A stretch of DNA of 64,000 bases from Eledone cirrhosa (GCA_964016885.1 OZ024748.1:36043267-36107266); one strand, 5' to 3'. Positions 37,069 through 53,017 are shown, counted from the stretch's first letter. Notes: generated from the sequence alone by a model not told the origin. Program-made: numbers and translations.

Positions 37069-40000
37069 CTATAAAGGAGTAAATTTAGTTACTAATACAT
37101 TATACTATAAAGGAGTAAAGTTAGTTACTAATACATTATACTATAAAGGAGTAAAGTTAGTTACTAATACATTACACTATAAAGGAGTACTAAAGTGAGT
37201 TACTTATACGTTATACTATATAGGAGTAAAGTTAGTTACTAATACATTACACTATAAAGGAGTACAAAAGTTAGTTACTAATACATTATACTATAAATGA
37301 GTAAAGCTAGTTACTAATGCATTACACTATAAAGGAGTAAAATTAGTTACTAATACATTACCCTATAAAGGAGTAAAGTTATTTACTAATACATTACACT
37401 ATAAAGGAGTACTAAAGTTAGTTACTAATACATTATACTATAAAGGAGTAAAGTTAGTTACTAATACATTACACTATAAAGGAGTACTAAAGTTAGTTAC
37501 TAATACATTACACTCTAAACGAGTAAAGTTAGTTGCTAATACATTATACTATAAAGGAGTACTAAAGTTAGTTACTAATACATTATACCATAAAGGAGTA
37601 AATTTAGTTACTAATACATTATACTATAAAGGAGTAAAGTTAGTTACTAATACATTATACTATAAAGGAGTAAAGTTAGTTACTAATACATTACACTATA
37701 AAGGAGTACTAAAGTTAGTTACTAATACATTACACTATAAACGAGTAAAGTTAGTTACTAATACATTATACTATAAATGAGTAAAGTTAGTTACTTATAC
37801 ATTAAACAATAAAGGAGTACTAAAGTTACTTACTATTACATTACGCTATAAAAGAGTAAAGTTAGTTACTAATACATTATACTATAAAGGAGTAAAGTTA
37901 GTTACTAATACATAATACTATAAAGGTGTAAAATTAGTTACTAATACATTAAACTATAAAGGAGTACTAAAGTTAGTTACTAATACATTATACTATAAAG
38001 GAGTAAAGTTAGTTACTAATATATTACACTATAAAGAGTACTAAAGTTAGTTACTAATACATTTCACTATAAATGAGTACTAAAATTAGTTACTATACAT
38101 TATACTATAAAAGAGTAAAGTTAGTTACTAATACATTAAACTATAAAGGAGTACTAAAGTTACTTACTAATACATTACACTATAAATGAGTAAAGTTAGT
38201 TACTAATACATTATATTATAAAGGAGTAAAGTTAGTTACTAATACATTACACTATAAAGGAGTAAAGTTAGTTACTAATACATTAGACTGTAAAGTAGTA
38301 ACGTTAGTTACTAATACATTAAACTATAAAGGAGTAAATTTAATTACTAATACATTATGCTATAAAGGAGTAAAGTTAGTTACTAATACATTAAACTATA
38401 AAGGAGTAATAAAGTTACTTACTAATACATTACAATATAAAGGAGTAAATTTAGTTACTAATACATTATACTATAAAGGAGTAAAGTTAGTTACTAATAC
38501 ATTATACTATAAAGGAGTATAGTTAGTTACTAATACATTACAGTATAAAGGAGTAATAAAGTGAGTTACTAATACGTTATACTATATAGGAGTAAAGTTA
38601 GTTACTAATACATTACACTATAAAGGAGTACAAAAGTTAGTTACTAATACATTATACTATAAATGAGTAAAGCTAGTTACTAATGCATTACACTATAATG
38701 GAGTAAAATTAGTTACTAATACTTTAGACTGTAAAGTAGTAACGTTAGTTACTAATACATTAAACTATAAAGGAGTAAATTTAATTACTAATACATTATA
38801 CTATAAAGGAGTAAACTTAGTTACTAATACATTAAACTATAAAGGAGTAATAAAGTTACTTACTAATACATTACACTATAAAGGAGTAACTTTAGTTACT
38901 AATACATTATACTATAAAGGAGTAAAGTTAGTTACTAATACATTATACTATAAAGGAGTAAAGTTAGTTACTAATACATTACACTATAAAGGAGTACTAA
39001 AGTGAGTTACTAATACGTTATACTATATAGGAGTAAAGTTAGTTACTAATACATTACACTATAAAGGAGTACAAAAGTTAGTTACTAATACATTATACTA
39101 TAAATGAGTAAAGCTAGTTACTAATGCATTACACTATAAAGGAGTAAAATTAGTTACTAATACATTACCCTATAAAGGAGTAAAGTTTGTTACTAATACA
39201 TTACACTATAAAGGAGTACTAAAGTTAGTTACTAATACATTATACTATAAAGGAGTAAAGTTAGTTACTAATACATTACACTATAAAGGAGTAATTACAC
39301 TGTAAAGTAGTAAAGTTAGTTACTAATACATTATACTATAAAGGAGTAAAGTTAGTTACTAATACATTACACGATAAAGCAGTACTAAAGTTAGTTACTA
39401 ATACATTACACTATAAACGAGTAAAGTTAGTTACTAATACATTATACTATAAAGGTGTAAAGATAGTTACTAATACATTAAACAATAAAGGAGTACTAGG
39501 TTACTTACTAATACATTACACTATAAAGGAGGAATGTTAGTTACTAATACATTATACTATAAAGGAGTAAAGTTAGTTACTAATACATTATACTATAAAG
39601 GAGTAAAGTCAGTTACTAATATAGTAGACTATAAAGGAGTACTAAAGTTATTTACTAATACATTATACTAGACAAGAATACTAAAGTTAGATACTAATAC
39701 ATTAAACTATAAATGAGTAAAGTTAGTTACTAATACATTACACTATACAGGAGTAGTAAAGTTAGTTACTAATACATTATTCTATAAAGGAGTAAAGCAA
39801 GTTACTAATACATTATACTATAAAGGTGTAAAATTAGTTACTAATACATTAAACTATAAAGGAGTACTAAAGTTAGTTACTAATACATTACACTATAAAG
39901 GAGTAAAGTTCGTTACTAATATATTACACTATAAAGGAGTACTAAAGTTAGTTACTAATACATTATACTATAAAGGAGTACTAAAGTTAGATACTAATAC

Positions 40001-43000
40001 ATTAAACTATAAATGAGTAAAGTTAGTTACTAATACATTACACTATACAGGAGTACTAAAGTTAGTTACTAATACATTATACTATAAATGAGTAAATTAG
40101 TTACTAATGCATTACACTATAAAGGAGTAAAATTAGTTAATAATACATTACCCTATAAAGGAGTAAAGCCAGTTACTAATACATTACACTATAAAGGAGT
40201 ACTATAATTAGTTACTAATACGTTAGACTATAAAGGAGTAAAGTTACTTACTAATACATTACACTATAAAGGATTAAAGTTAATTACTAATACATTACAC
40301 TATAAAGTATTAAAGTTAGTTACTAATACATTAAACTATAAAGGAGTAAAGTTAGTTACTAATACATTTCACTATAAATGAGTACTTAAATTAGTTACTA
40401 TACATTATACTATAAAGGAGTAAAGTTAGTTACTAATACATTAAACTATAAAGGAGTACTAAAGTTACTTACTAATACATTACACTATAAAGGAGTAAAG
40501 TTAGTTACTAATACATTATACTATAAAGGAGTAAAGTTAGTTACTAATACTTTAGACTGTAAAGTAGTAACGTTAGTTACTAATACATTAAACTATAAAG
40601 GAGTAAATTTAGTTACTAATACATTAAACTATAAACGAGTAATAAAGTTACTTACTAATACATTAAACTATAAAGGAGTAAATTTAGTTACTAATACATT
40701 ATACTATAAAGGAGTAAAGTTAGTTACTAATACGTTATACTATATAGGAGTAAAGTTAGTTACTAATACATTACACTATAAAGGAGTACAAAAGTTAGTT
40801 ACTAGTACATTATACTATAAATGAGTAAAGCTAGTTACTAATGCATTACACTATAAAGGAGTAAAATTAGTTACTAATACATTACCCTATAAAGGAGTAA
40901 AGTTAGTTACTAATACATTACACTATAAAGGAGTACTAAAGTTAGTTACTAATACATTATACTATAAAGGAGTAAAGTTAGTTACTAATACATTACACTA
41001 TAAAGGAGTACTAAAGTTAGTTACTAATACATTACACTATAAACGAGTAAAGTTAGTTACTAATACATTATACTATAAAGGAGTACTAAAGTTAGTTACT
41101 AATACATTATACTATAAAGGGATACTAATGTTAGATACTAATACGTTATACTATATAGGAGTAAAGTAAGTTACTAATACATGACACTATAAAGGGGTAC
41201 CAAAGTTAGTTACTAATACATTATACTATAAATGAGTAAAGCTATTTACTAATGCATTACACTATAAAGAACTAAAATTAGTTACTAATTCATTAGCCTA
41301 TAAATGAGTATATTTAGTTACTAATACATTACACTATAAAGGAGTACTAAAGTTAGTTAATAAGACATTATACTATAAAGGATTATGTTAGTTACTAATA
41401 CATTAAACTATAAAGGAGTAAAGTTAGTTACTAATACATTATACTATAAAGGAGTAAAGTTAGTTACTAATACATTATACTATAAAGGAGTAAAGTTAGT
41501 TACTAATACATTACACTATAAAGGAGTACTAAAGTTAGTTACTAATACATTACACTATAAACGAGTAAAGTTAGTTACTAATACATTATACTATAAATGA
41601 GTAAAGTTAGTTACTTATACATTAAACAATAAAGGAGTACTAAAGTTACTTACTATTACATTACACTATAAAAGAGTAAAGTTAGTTACTAATACATTAT
41701 ACTATAAAGGAGTAAAGTTAGTTACTAATACATAATACTATAAAGGTGTAAAATTAGTTACTAATACATTAAACTATAAAGGAGTACTAAGGTTAGTTAC
41801 TAATACATTATACTATAAAGGAGTAAAGTTAGTTACTAATATATTACACTATAAAGGAGTACTAAAGTTAGTTACTAATACATTATACTATAAAGGAGTA
41901 CTAAAGTTAGATACTAATACATTAAACTATAAATGAGTAAAGTTAGTTACTAATACATTACACTATACAGGAGTACTAAAGTTAGTTACTAATACATTAT
42001 ACTATAAATGAGTAAATTAGTTACTAATGCATTACACTATAAAGGAGTAAAATTAGTTACTAATACATTACCCTATAAAGGAGTAAAGTCAGTTACTAAT
42101 ACATTACACTATAAAGGAGTACTATAATTAGTTACTAATACGTTAGACTATAAAGGAGTAAAGTTACTTACTAATACATTACACTATAAAGGATTAAAGT
42201 TAATTACAAATAAGTTACACTATAAAGTATTAAAGTTAGTTACTAATACATTAAACTGTAAAGGGGTAAAGTTAGTTACTAATACATTTCACTATAAATG
42301 AGTACTAAAATTAGTTACTATACATTATACTATAAAAGTGTAAAGTTAGTTACTAATACAGTAAACTATAAAGGAGTACTATAATTAGTTACTAATACGT
42401 TAGACTATAAAGGAGTAAAGTTACTTACTAATACATTGCACTATAAAGGATTAAAGTTAATTACAAATAAGTTACACTATAAAGTACTAAAGTTACTTAC
42501 TAATACATTACACTATAAAGGAGTAAAGTTAGTTACTAATACATTATACTATAAAGGAGTAAAGTTAGTTACTAATACATTACACTATAAAGGAGTAAAG
42601 TTAGTTACTAATACTTTAGACTGTAAAGTAGTAACGTTAGTTACTAATACATTAAATTATGAAGGAGTAAATTTAATTACTAATACATTATGCTATAAAG
42701 GAGTAAAGTTAGTTACTAATACATTAAACTATAAAGGAGTAATAAAGTTACTTACTAATACATTACACTATAAAGGAGTAAATTTAGTTACTAATACATT
42801 ATACTATAAAGGAGTAAAGTTAGTTACTAATGCATTATACTATAAAGGAGTATAGTTAGTTACTAATACATTACACTATAAAGGAGTACTAAAGTGAGTT
42901 ACTAATACGTTATACTATATAGGAGTAAAGTTAGTTACTAATACATTACACTATAAAGGGGTACAAAAGTTAGTTACTAATACATTATACTATAAATGAG

Positions 43001-46000
43001 TAAAGCTAGTTACTAATGCATTACACTATAATGGAGTAAAATTAGTTACTAATACTTTAGACTGTAAAGTAGTAACGTTAGTTACTAATACATTAAACTA
43101 TAAAGGAGTAAATTTAATTAGTAATACATTATACTATAAAGGAGTAAAGTTAGTTACTAATACATTAAACTATAAAGGAGTAATAAAGTTACTTACTAAT
43201 ACATTACACTATAAAGGAGTAAATTTAGTTACTAATACATTATACTATAAAGGAGTAAAGTTAGTTACTAATACATTATACTATAAAGGAGTAAAGTTAG
43301 TTACTAATACATTACACTATAAAGGAGTACTAAAGTGAGTTACTAATACGTTATACTATATAGGAGTAAAGTTAGTTAGTAATACATTACACTATAAAGG
43401 AGTACAAAAGTTAGTTACTAATACATTATACTATAAATGAGTAAAGCTAGTTACTAATGCATTACACTATAAAGGAGTAAAATTAGTAACTAATACATTA
43501 CCCTATAAAGGAGTAAAGTTAGTTACTAATACATTACACTATAAAGGAGTACTAAAGTTAGTTACTAATACATTATACTATAAAGGAGTAAAGTTAGTTA
43601 CTAATACATTACACTATAAAGGAGTAAAGTTAGTTACTAATACATTACACTGTAAAGTAGTAAAGTTAGTTACTAATACATTATACTATAAAGGAGTAAA
43701 GTTAGTTACTAATACATTACACGATAAAGCAGTACTAAAGTTAGTTACTAATACATTACACTATAAACGAGTAAAGTTAGTTACTAATACATTATACTAT
43801 AAAGGTGTAAAGATAGTTACTAATACATTAAACAATAAAGGAGTACTAGGTTACTTACTAATACATTACACTATAAAGGAGGAAAGTTAGTTACTAATAC
43901 ATTATACTATAAAGGAGTAAAGTTAGTTACTAATACATTATACTATAAAGGAGTAAAGTTAGTTACTAATATATTACACTATAAAGGAGTACTAAAGTTA
44001 TTTACTAATACATTATACTAGAAAAAAATACTAAAGTTAGATACTAATACATTAAACTATAAATGAGTAAAGTTAGTTACTAATACATTACACTATACAG
44101 GAGTACTAAAGTTAGTTACTAATACATTATACTATAAAGGAGTAAAGCTAGTTACTAATACATTATACTATAAAGGTGTAAAATTAGTTACTAATACATT
44201 AAACTATAAAGGAGTACTAAAGTTAGTTACTATTACATTATACTATAAAGGAGTAAAGTTAGTTACTAATATATTACACTATAAAGGAGTACTAAAGTTA
44301 GTTACTAATACATTATACTATAAAGGAGTAAACTTAGTTACTAATACATTACACTATAAAGGAGTAAAGTTAGTTACTAATACTTTAGACTGTAAAGAAG
44401 TAAAGTTAGTTACTAATACATTAAACTATAAAGGAGTAAATTTAATTACTAATACATTATACTATAAAGGATTAAATTTAGTTACTAATACACTAAACTA
44501 TAAAGGAGTAAATTTAGTTACTAATACATTATACTATAAAGGAGTAAAGTTAGTTACTAATACATTATACTATAAAGGAGTAAAGCTAGTTACTAATACA
44601 TTATACTATAAAGGTGTAAAATTAGTTACTAATACATTAAATTATAAAGGAGTACTAAAGTTAGTTACTAATACATTATACTATAAAGGAGTACTAAAGT
44701 TAGATACTAATACATTAAACTATAAATGAGTAAAGTTAGTTACTAATACATTATACTATAAATGAGTAAATTAGTTACTAATGCATTACACTATAAAGGA
44801 GTAAAATTAGTTACTAATACATTACCATATAAAGGAGTAAAGTCAGTTATTAATACATTACACTATAAAGGAGTACTAAAATTAGTTACTAATACGTTAG
44901 ACTATAAAGGAGTAAAGTTACTTACTAATACATTACACTATAAAGGATTAAAGTTAATTACTAATACATTACACTATAAAGTATTAAAGTTAGTTACTAA
45001 TACATTAAACTATAAAGGAGTAAAGTTAGTTACTAATACATTTCACTATAAATGAGTACTTAAATTAGTTACTATACATTATACTATAAAGGAGTAAAGT
45101 TAGTTACTAATACATTAAACTATAAAGGAGTACTAAAGTTACTTACTAATACATTACACTATAAAGGAGTAAAGTTATTTACTAATACATTACACTATAA
45201 AGGAGTTCTAAAGTTAGTTACTAATACATTATACTATAAAGGAGTAAACTTAGTTACAAATACATTACACTATAAAGGATTAAAGTTAGTTACTAATACT
45301 TTAGACTGTAAAGTAGTAAAGTTAGTTACTAATACATTAAACTATAAAGGAGTAAATTTAATTACTAATACATTATACTATAAAGGAGTAAAATTAGTTA
45401 CTAATACATTAAACTATAAAGGAGTAATAAAGTTACTTACTAATACATTAAACTATAAAGGAGTAAATTTAGTTACTAATACATTATACTATAAAGGAGT
45501 AAAGTTAGTTACTAATACATTACACTATACAGGAGTACTAAAGTTAGTTACTAATACATTATACTATAAAGGAGTAAAGCTAGTTACTAATACATTATAC
45601 TATAAAGGTGTAAAATTAGTTACTAATACATTAAACTATAAAGGAGTTCTAAAGTTAGTTACTAATACATTATACTATAAAGGAGTAAAGTTAGTTACTA
45701 ATATATTACACTATAAAGGAGTACTAAAGTTAGTTACTAATACATTATACTATAAAGGAGTACTAAAGTTAGATACTAATACATTAAACTATAAATGAGT
45801 AAAGTTAGTTTCTAATACATTACACTATACAGGAGTACTAAAGTTAGTTACTGATACATTATACTATAAATGAGTAAATTAGTTACTAATGCATTACACT
45901 ATAAAGGAGTAAAATTAGTTACTAATACATTACCCTATAAAGGAGTAAAGTCAGTTACTAATACATTACACTATAAAGGAGTACTATAATTAATTACTAA

Positions 46001-48430
46001 TACGTTAGACTATAAAGGAGTAAAGTTACTTACTAATACATTACACTATAAAGGATTAAAGTTAATTACTAATACATTACACTATAAAGTATTAAAGTTA
46101 GTTACTAATACATTAAACTATAAAGGAGTAAAGTTAGTTACTAATACATTTCACTATAAATGAGTACTTAAATTAGTTACTATACATTATACTATAAAGG
46201 AGTAAAGTTAGTTACTAATACATTAAACTATAAAGGAGTACTAAAGTTACTTACTAATACATTACACTATAAAGGAGTTCTAAAGTTAGTTACTAATACA
46301 TTATACTATAAAGGAGTAAACTTAGTTACTAATACATTACACTATAAAGGAGTAAAGTTAGTTACTAATACTTTAGACTGTAAAGTAGTAACGTTAGTTA
46401 CTAATACATTAAACTATAAAGGAGTAAATTTAATTACTAATACATTATACTATAAAGGAGTAAATTTAGTTACTAATACATTAAACTATAAAGGAATAAT
46501 AAAGTTACTTACTAATACATGAAACTATAAAGGAGTAAATTTAGTTACTAATACATTATACTATAAAGGAGTAAAGTTAGTTACTAATACTTTACACTAT
46601 AAAGGAGTAAAGTTAGTTACTAATACATTACACTATAAAGGAGTACTAAAGTGAGTTACTAATACGTTATACTATATAGGAGTAAAGTTAGTTACTAATA
46701 CATTACACTATAAAGGAGTACAAAAGTTAGTTACTAATATATTATACTATAAATGAGTAAAGCTAGTTACTAATGCATTACACTATAAAGGAGTAAAATT
46801 AGTTACTAATACATTACCCTATAAAGGAGTAAAGTTAGTTACTAATACATTACACTATAAAGGAGTACTAAAGTTAGTTACTAATACATTATACTATAAA
46901 GGAGTAAAGTTAGTTACTAATACATTACACTATAAAGGAGTAAAGTTAGTTACTAATACATTACACTGTAAAGTAGTAAAGTTAGTTACTAATACATTAT
47001 ACTATAAAGGAGTAAAGTTAGTTACTAATACATTACACTATAAAGCAGTACTAAAGTTAGTTACTAATACATTACACTATAAACGAGTAAAGGTAGTTAC
47101 TAATACATTATACTATAAAGGTGTAAAGATAGTTACTAGTACATTAAACAATAAAGGAGTTCTAGGTTACTTACTAATACATTACACTATAAAGGAGGAA
47201 AGTTAGTTACTAATACATTATACCATAAAGGAGTAAAGTTAGTTACTAATACATTATACTATAAGGAGTAAAGTTAGTTACTAATATAATACACTATAAA
47301 GGAGTACTAAAGTTAGTTACTAATACATTATACTATAAAAGACTACTAAAGTTAGTTACTAATACATTATACTATAAAGGAGTAAAGTTAGTTACTAATA
47401 CATTACAATATACAGGAGTACTAAAGTTAGTTACTAATACATTATACTATGAATGAGTAAAGTTAGTTACTAATGCATTACACTATAATGGAGTAAAATT
47501 AGTTACTAATACATTACCCTATAAAGGAGTAAAGTCAGTTACTAATACATTACAGTATAAAGGAGTACTAAAATTAGTTATTAATACATCATACTATAAA
47601 GGAGTAAAGTTAATTACTAATACATTAAACTATAAAGGAGTAAATTTAATTACTAATACATTATACTATAAAGGAGAAAAATTAGTTACTAATATATTAT
47701 ACTATAAAGTAGTAAATTAGTTACTAATACATTACAATATAAAGGAGTAAAGTTAGTTACTAATACATTACACTATAAATGAGTACTAATATTAGTTACT
47801 AATACATTATGCTGTAAAGATGTAAAGTTAGTTACTGATATATTACACTATAAAGGAATACTAAATTTAGTTACTAATACATTATACTATAAATGTGTAA
47901 AGTTAGTTACTAAAACATTACACTATAAAGGAGTACTAAAGTTAGTTATTAATACACTATACTATAAAGGAGTAAATTTAGTTACTAATACATTAAACTA
48001 TAAAGGAGTACTAAAATTAGTTACTAATACATTATACTATAAATGAGTACTAAAGTTAGTTACTAATACGTTATACTATATAGGAGTAAAGTTAGTTACT
48101 AATACATTACACTATAAAGGCGTAATAAAGTTAGTTACTAATACATTATACTATAAATGAGTAAAGTTAGTTACTAATACATTACACTATAAAGGTGTAC
48201 TAAAGTTAGTTACTAATACATTATACTATAAAGGAGTAAAGTTAGTTACTAATACATTACACTATAAAGTAGTAAAGTTAGTTACTTATACATTATATCA
48301 TAAAGGAGTAAAGTTAGTTACTAAAATATTACTCTATAAAGGAGTACTTAAGTTAGTTACTAATACATCATATTATAAAAGAGGAAAGTTAGTTACTAGT
48401 ACATTACACTATAAAGGAGTAACGTTAGTT
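37069..48430. repeat. Satellite A mosaic zone of 1.1-2.8-kb units
   Basis: This zone repeats pieces found at the end of the 7.2-kb unit. The anchor ATTTCACTATAAATGAG occurs at about 38061, 40366, 42286, 45040 and 46148, and before this zone at 27439, 29501, 34630 and 36620. Spacings inside are therefore 2305, 1920, 2754 and 1108 bp, plus 1441 from 36620 to 38061. Other recurring pieces are TTAGACTGTAAAGTAG, AAGTGAGTTAC followed by CGTTATACTATATAGGAG, and ACATTAAACAATAAAGG. The units are shuffled and not a clean tandem series. No gene, RNA or foreign insert is visible. Confidence 0.8.
47160..47760. repeat. Satellite A segment shared with about 57860-58460
   Basis: This stretch matches a segment 10.7 kb downstream (CATTACAATATACAGG at 47401 against 58105, offset 10704). 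Both run from an AAAGGAGGAAAG monomer through TAAAAGACTACT or TAAAGGACTACT, then TATAATGGAGTAAAATTAG and a CCCTATAAAGG monomer. Confidence 0.65.
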
Positions 48431-49860
48431 ACTTATACATTATACTATAAAGGAGTAAGTTTAGTTACTAATATATTACTCTATAAAGGAATAAAGTTAG
48501 TTACTAATACATTACACTATAAACGAGTAAAGTTAGTTACTAATACATTACACATAAAGGAGTAAAGTTTGTTACTAATACAATACACTATAAAGTAGTA
48601 AATTTAGTTACTAATACATTATACTATAAAGGAGTACTAAAGTTACTTACTAATACATTACACTATAAAGGAGTAAAGTTAGTTACTAATACATTATATT
48701 ATAAAGGAGTAAAGTTAGTTACTAATACATTATACTATAAAGGAGTAAAGTTAGTTACTAATACATTAAATTATAAAGGAGTACTAAAGTTACTTACTAA
48801 TACATTACACTATAAAGGAGTACTACAGTGAGTTACTAATACGTTATACTATATGGGAGTAAAGTTAGTTACTAATACATTCCACTGTAAAGGGGTACTA
48901 AAGTTAGTTACTAATACATTATACTATAAATGAGTAAAGCTAGTTACTAATGTATTACACTATAAAGGAGTAAAATTAGTTAGTAATACATTATCCTATA
49001 AAGGAGTGAAGGTAGTTACTAATACATTACACTATAAAGGAGTTCTAAAGTTAGTTAATAATACATTATACTATAAGGGAGTTATGTTAGTTACTAATAC
49101 ATTACACTATAAAGGAGAAAAGTTAGTTACTATACATTATACTATAAAAGAGTAAAGTTAGTTACTAATACATTACACTATAAAGGAGTACTTAAGTTAG
49201 TTACTAATACATTATACTATAAAGGAGTAAAGTTAGTTACTAATACATTACACTATAAAGGAGTAAATTAGTTACTAATACATTATACTATAAAGGAGTA
49301 AAGTTAGTTACTAATACAGTACACTATAAAGGAGTAAAGTTAGTTACTAATACATTACACTATAAGGATTAAAGTTAGTTACTAATACATTACACAATAA
49401 ATGAGTACTAATATTAGTTACTAATACATTATACTATAAAGGTGTAAAGTTAGTTACTAATATATTACACTATAAAGGAGTACTAAAGTTAGTTACTAAT
49501 ACATTATACTATAAATGTGTAAAGTTAGTTACTAAAACATTACACTATAAAGGAGTACTAAAGTTAGTTATTAACACACTATACTATAAAGGATTAAAGT
49601 TAGTTACTAATACATTAAACTATAAAGGAGTACTAAAATTAGTTACTAATACATTATACTATAAAGAGTAAAGTTAGTTACTAATACATTACTCTATAAA
49701 GGCGTCCTAAAGTTAGTTACGAATACATTATACTATAAAGGAGTAAATTTAGTTACTAATACATTACACTATAAAGGAATAAAGTTAGTTACTAATACAT
49801 TACACCAAAAAGGAGTAAAGTTAGTTACTAGTACATTACCCTATAAATGAGTACTAAAGT
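48431..49860. repeat. Satellite A 2.9-3.1-kb spaced repeat, copy 1
   Basis: Homologous to 51311-52960. The offset is 2880 at TACTACAGTG (48821 against 51701) and at GTTATGTTAG (49081 against 51961), 2988 at GGCGTCCT (49701 against 52689), and about 3096 at TACACCAAAA (49801 against 52897). The two steps of 108 bp equal three 36-bp monomers each. Confidence 0.75.
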
Positions 49861-51310
49861 TAGTTACTAATACATTACACTATAAAGGAGTAAAGTTCGT
49901 TACTAATACATTATACTATAATGGAGTAAATTTAGTTACTAATACATTACACTATAAAGGCGTAATAAAGTTAGTTACTAATACATTATACTATAAAGGA
50001 GTAAAGTTAGTTCCTAATACATTACACTATAAAGGTGTACTAAAGTTAGTTACTAATACATTATACTATAAAGGAGAAAAGTTAGTTACTAATACATTAC
50101 ACTATAAAGTAGTAAAGTTAGTTACTTATACATTATATCATAAAGGAGTAAAGTCAGTTACTAAAACATTACACTATAAAGGAGTACTTAAGTTAGTTAC
50201 TAATACATCATATTATAAAAGAGTAAAGTTAGTTACTAGTACATTACACTATAAAGGAGTAACGTTAGTTACATATACATTATACTATAAAGGAGTAAAT
50301 TTAGTTACTAATACATTACACTATAAAGGAATAAATTTAGTTACTAATACATTATACTATAAAGGAGTAAATTTAGTTACTAATACATGACACTATAAAG
50401 AAGTAAATTAGTTACTAATACATTATATTAGAAAGGAGTAAAGTTAGTTACTTATACATTACACTATAAAGGAATAAAGTTAGTTATTAATACATAACAC
50501 CAAAAAGGAGTAAAGTTAGTTACGAATACATTACACTATAAATGAGTACTAAAGTTAGTTACTAATACAGTATACTATAAAGGATTAAAGTTCGTTACTA
50601 ATACATTCTACTGTAAAGATTAAAGTCAGTTACTAATACATTATACTATAAAGAGTAAAGTTACTAATACTAAATTTAGTTACTAATACACTATACTATG
50701 AAGGAGTAAAGTTAGTTACTAAAACATTAAATTATAAAGGAGTACTAAAATTAGTTACTAATACATTATACTATAAAGAGTAAAGTTAGTTACTAATACA
50801 TTACACTATAAAGAAGTACTAAAATTAGTTACTAGTACATTATACTATAAAGGATTAAAGTTAGTTACTAATACATTACACTATAAAGGTTTACTAAAGT
50901 TAGTTACTAATACATTATACTATAAAGTAGTAAAGTTTGTTACTAATACATTACACTATAAAGTAGTAATGTTAGTTACTAATACATTATACTATAAAGG
51001 AGTAAATTTAGTTACTAATACATTACACAAATAAAGGAGTACTTAAGTTAGTTACTGATACATCATACTATAAAAGAGTAAAGTTAGTTAATAATACATT
51101 ACACTATAAAGGAGTAAAGTAAGTTACTAATTCATTATACAATAAAGGAGTAAAATTAGTTACTAATACATTACACTATAAAGGAGTACTAAAATTAGTT
51201 AATAATACATTATACTATAAAGGAGTAAAGTTAGTTACTAATACATTACACTATAAAGGAGCAAACATTATTTACTCATACATTACACTATAAATGAGTA
51301 AAGTTAGTTA
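49861..51310. repeat. Satellite A between the 2.9-kb repeat copies
   Basis: Ordinary satellite A. It repeats parts of 48110-48440 (GGCGTAATAAAG, TATATCATAAAGG, CATCATATTATAAAAGAG) at about 49960-50230. A degenerate patch around 50640-50680 has shortened monomers (TAAAGAGTAAAGTTACTAATACTAAATT split as TAAAGAGTAAAG plus TTACTAATACTAAATT). No gene is visible. Confidence 0.7.
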
Positions 51311-52960
51311 CTAATACATTATACTATAAAGGATTTAATTTAGTTACTAATATATTACACTATAAAGGAATGAAGTTAGTTACTAATACATTACACTATA
51401 AACGAGTAAAGTTAGTTACTAATACATTGCACCATAAAGGAGTAAAGTTTGTTACTAATACAATACACTATAAAGTAGTAAATTTAGTTACTAATACATT
51501 ATACTATAAAGGAGTACTAAAGTTACTTACTAATACATTACACTATAAAGGAGTAAAGTTAGTTACTAATACATTATACTATAAAGGAGTAAAGTTAGTT
51601 ACTAATACATTATACTATAAAGGAGTAAAGTTAGTTACTAATACATTAAATTATAAAGGAGTACTAAAGTTACTTACTAATACATTACACAATAAAGGAG
51701 TACTACAGTGAGTTACTAATACGTTATACTATATGGGAGTAAAATTAGTTACTAATACATTACACTATAAAGGAGTACTAAAATTAGTTAATAATACATT
51801 ATTCTATAAATGAGTAAAGCTAGTTACTAATGTATTACACCATAAAGGAGTAAAATTAGTTAGTAATACATTACCCTATAAAGGAGTGAAGTTAGTTACT
51901 AAGACATTACACTATAAAGGAGTTCTAAAGTTAGTTAATAATACATTATACTATAAAGGAGTTATGTTAGTTACTAATACATTACACTATAAAGGAGAAA
52001 AGTTAGTTACTATACATTATACTATAAAAGAGTAAAGTTAGTTACTAATACATTACACTATAAAGGAGTACTTAAGTTAGTTACTAATACATTATACTAT
52101 AAAGGAGTAAAGTTAGTTACTAATACATTACACTATAAAGGAGTAAATTTAGTTACTAATACATTACACTGTAATGTAGTAAAGTTACTTACTAATACAT
52201 TATACTATAAAGGAGTTAAGTTAGTTTCTAATACGTTACACTATAAAGGAGTAAATTAGTTACTAATACATTATACTATAAAGGAGTAAAGTTAGTTACT
52301 AATACATTACACTATAAAGGAGTAAAGTTAGTTACTAATACATTACACTATAAGGATTAAAGTTAGTTACTAATACATTACTCTATAAATGAGTACTAAA
52401 ATTAGTTACTAATACATTATACTATAAAGGTGTAAAGTTAGTTACTAATATATTACACTATAAAGGAGTACTAAAGTTAGTTACTAATACATTATACTAT
52501 AAATGTGTAAAGTTAGTTACTAAAACATTACACTATAAAGGAGTACTAAAGTTAGTTATTAATACACTATACTATAAAGGATTAAAGTTAGTTACTAATA
52601 CATTAAACTATAAAGGAGTACTAAAATTAGTTACTAATACATTATACTATAAAGAATAAAGTTAGTTCCTAATACATTACTCTATAAAGGCGTCCTAAAG
52701 TTAGTTACTAATACATTATACTATAAAGTAATAAAGTTAGTTACTAATACATTACACTATAAAGGAGTAAAGTTAGTTACTAGTACATTACACTATAAAG
52801 GAGTAAAGTTAGTTACTAATACATTATACTATAAAGGAGTAAATTTAGTTACGAATACATTACACTATAAAGGAATAAAGTTAGTTACTAATACATTACA
52901 CCAAAAAGGAGTAAAGTTAGTTACTAGTACATTACCCTATAAATGAGTACTAAAGTTAGT
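51311..52960. repeat. Satellite A 2.9-3.1-kb spaced repeat, copy 2
   Basis: Partner of 48431-49860, about 220 bp longer by two sets of three monomers. Its start (ATTGCACCATAAAGG, AATACAATACAC) also matches 10740-10820. Confidence 0.75.
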
Positions 52961-53017
52961 TACTAATACATTACACTATAAAGGAGTACTAAAGTTACTT
53001 ACTAATACATTACACTA

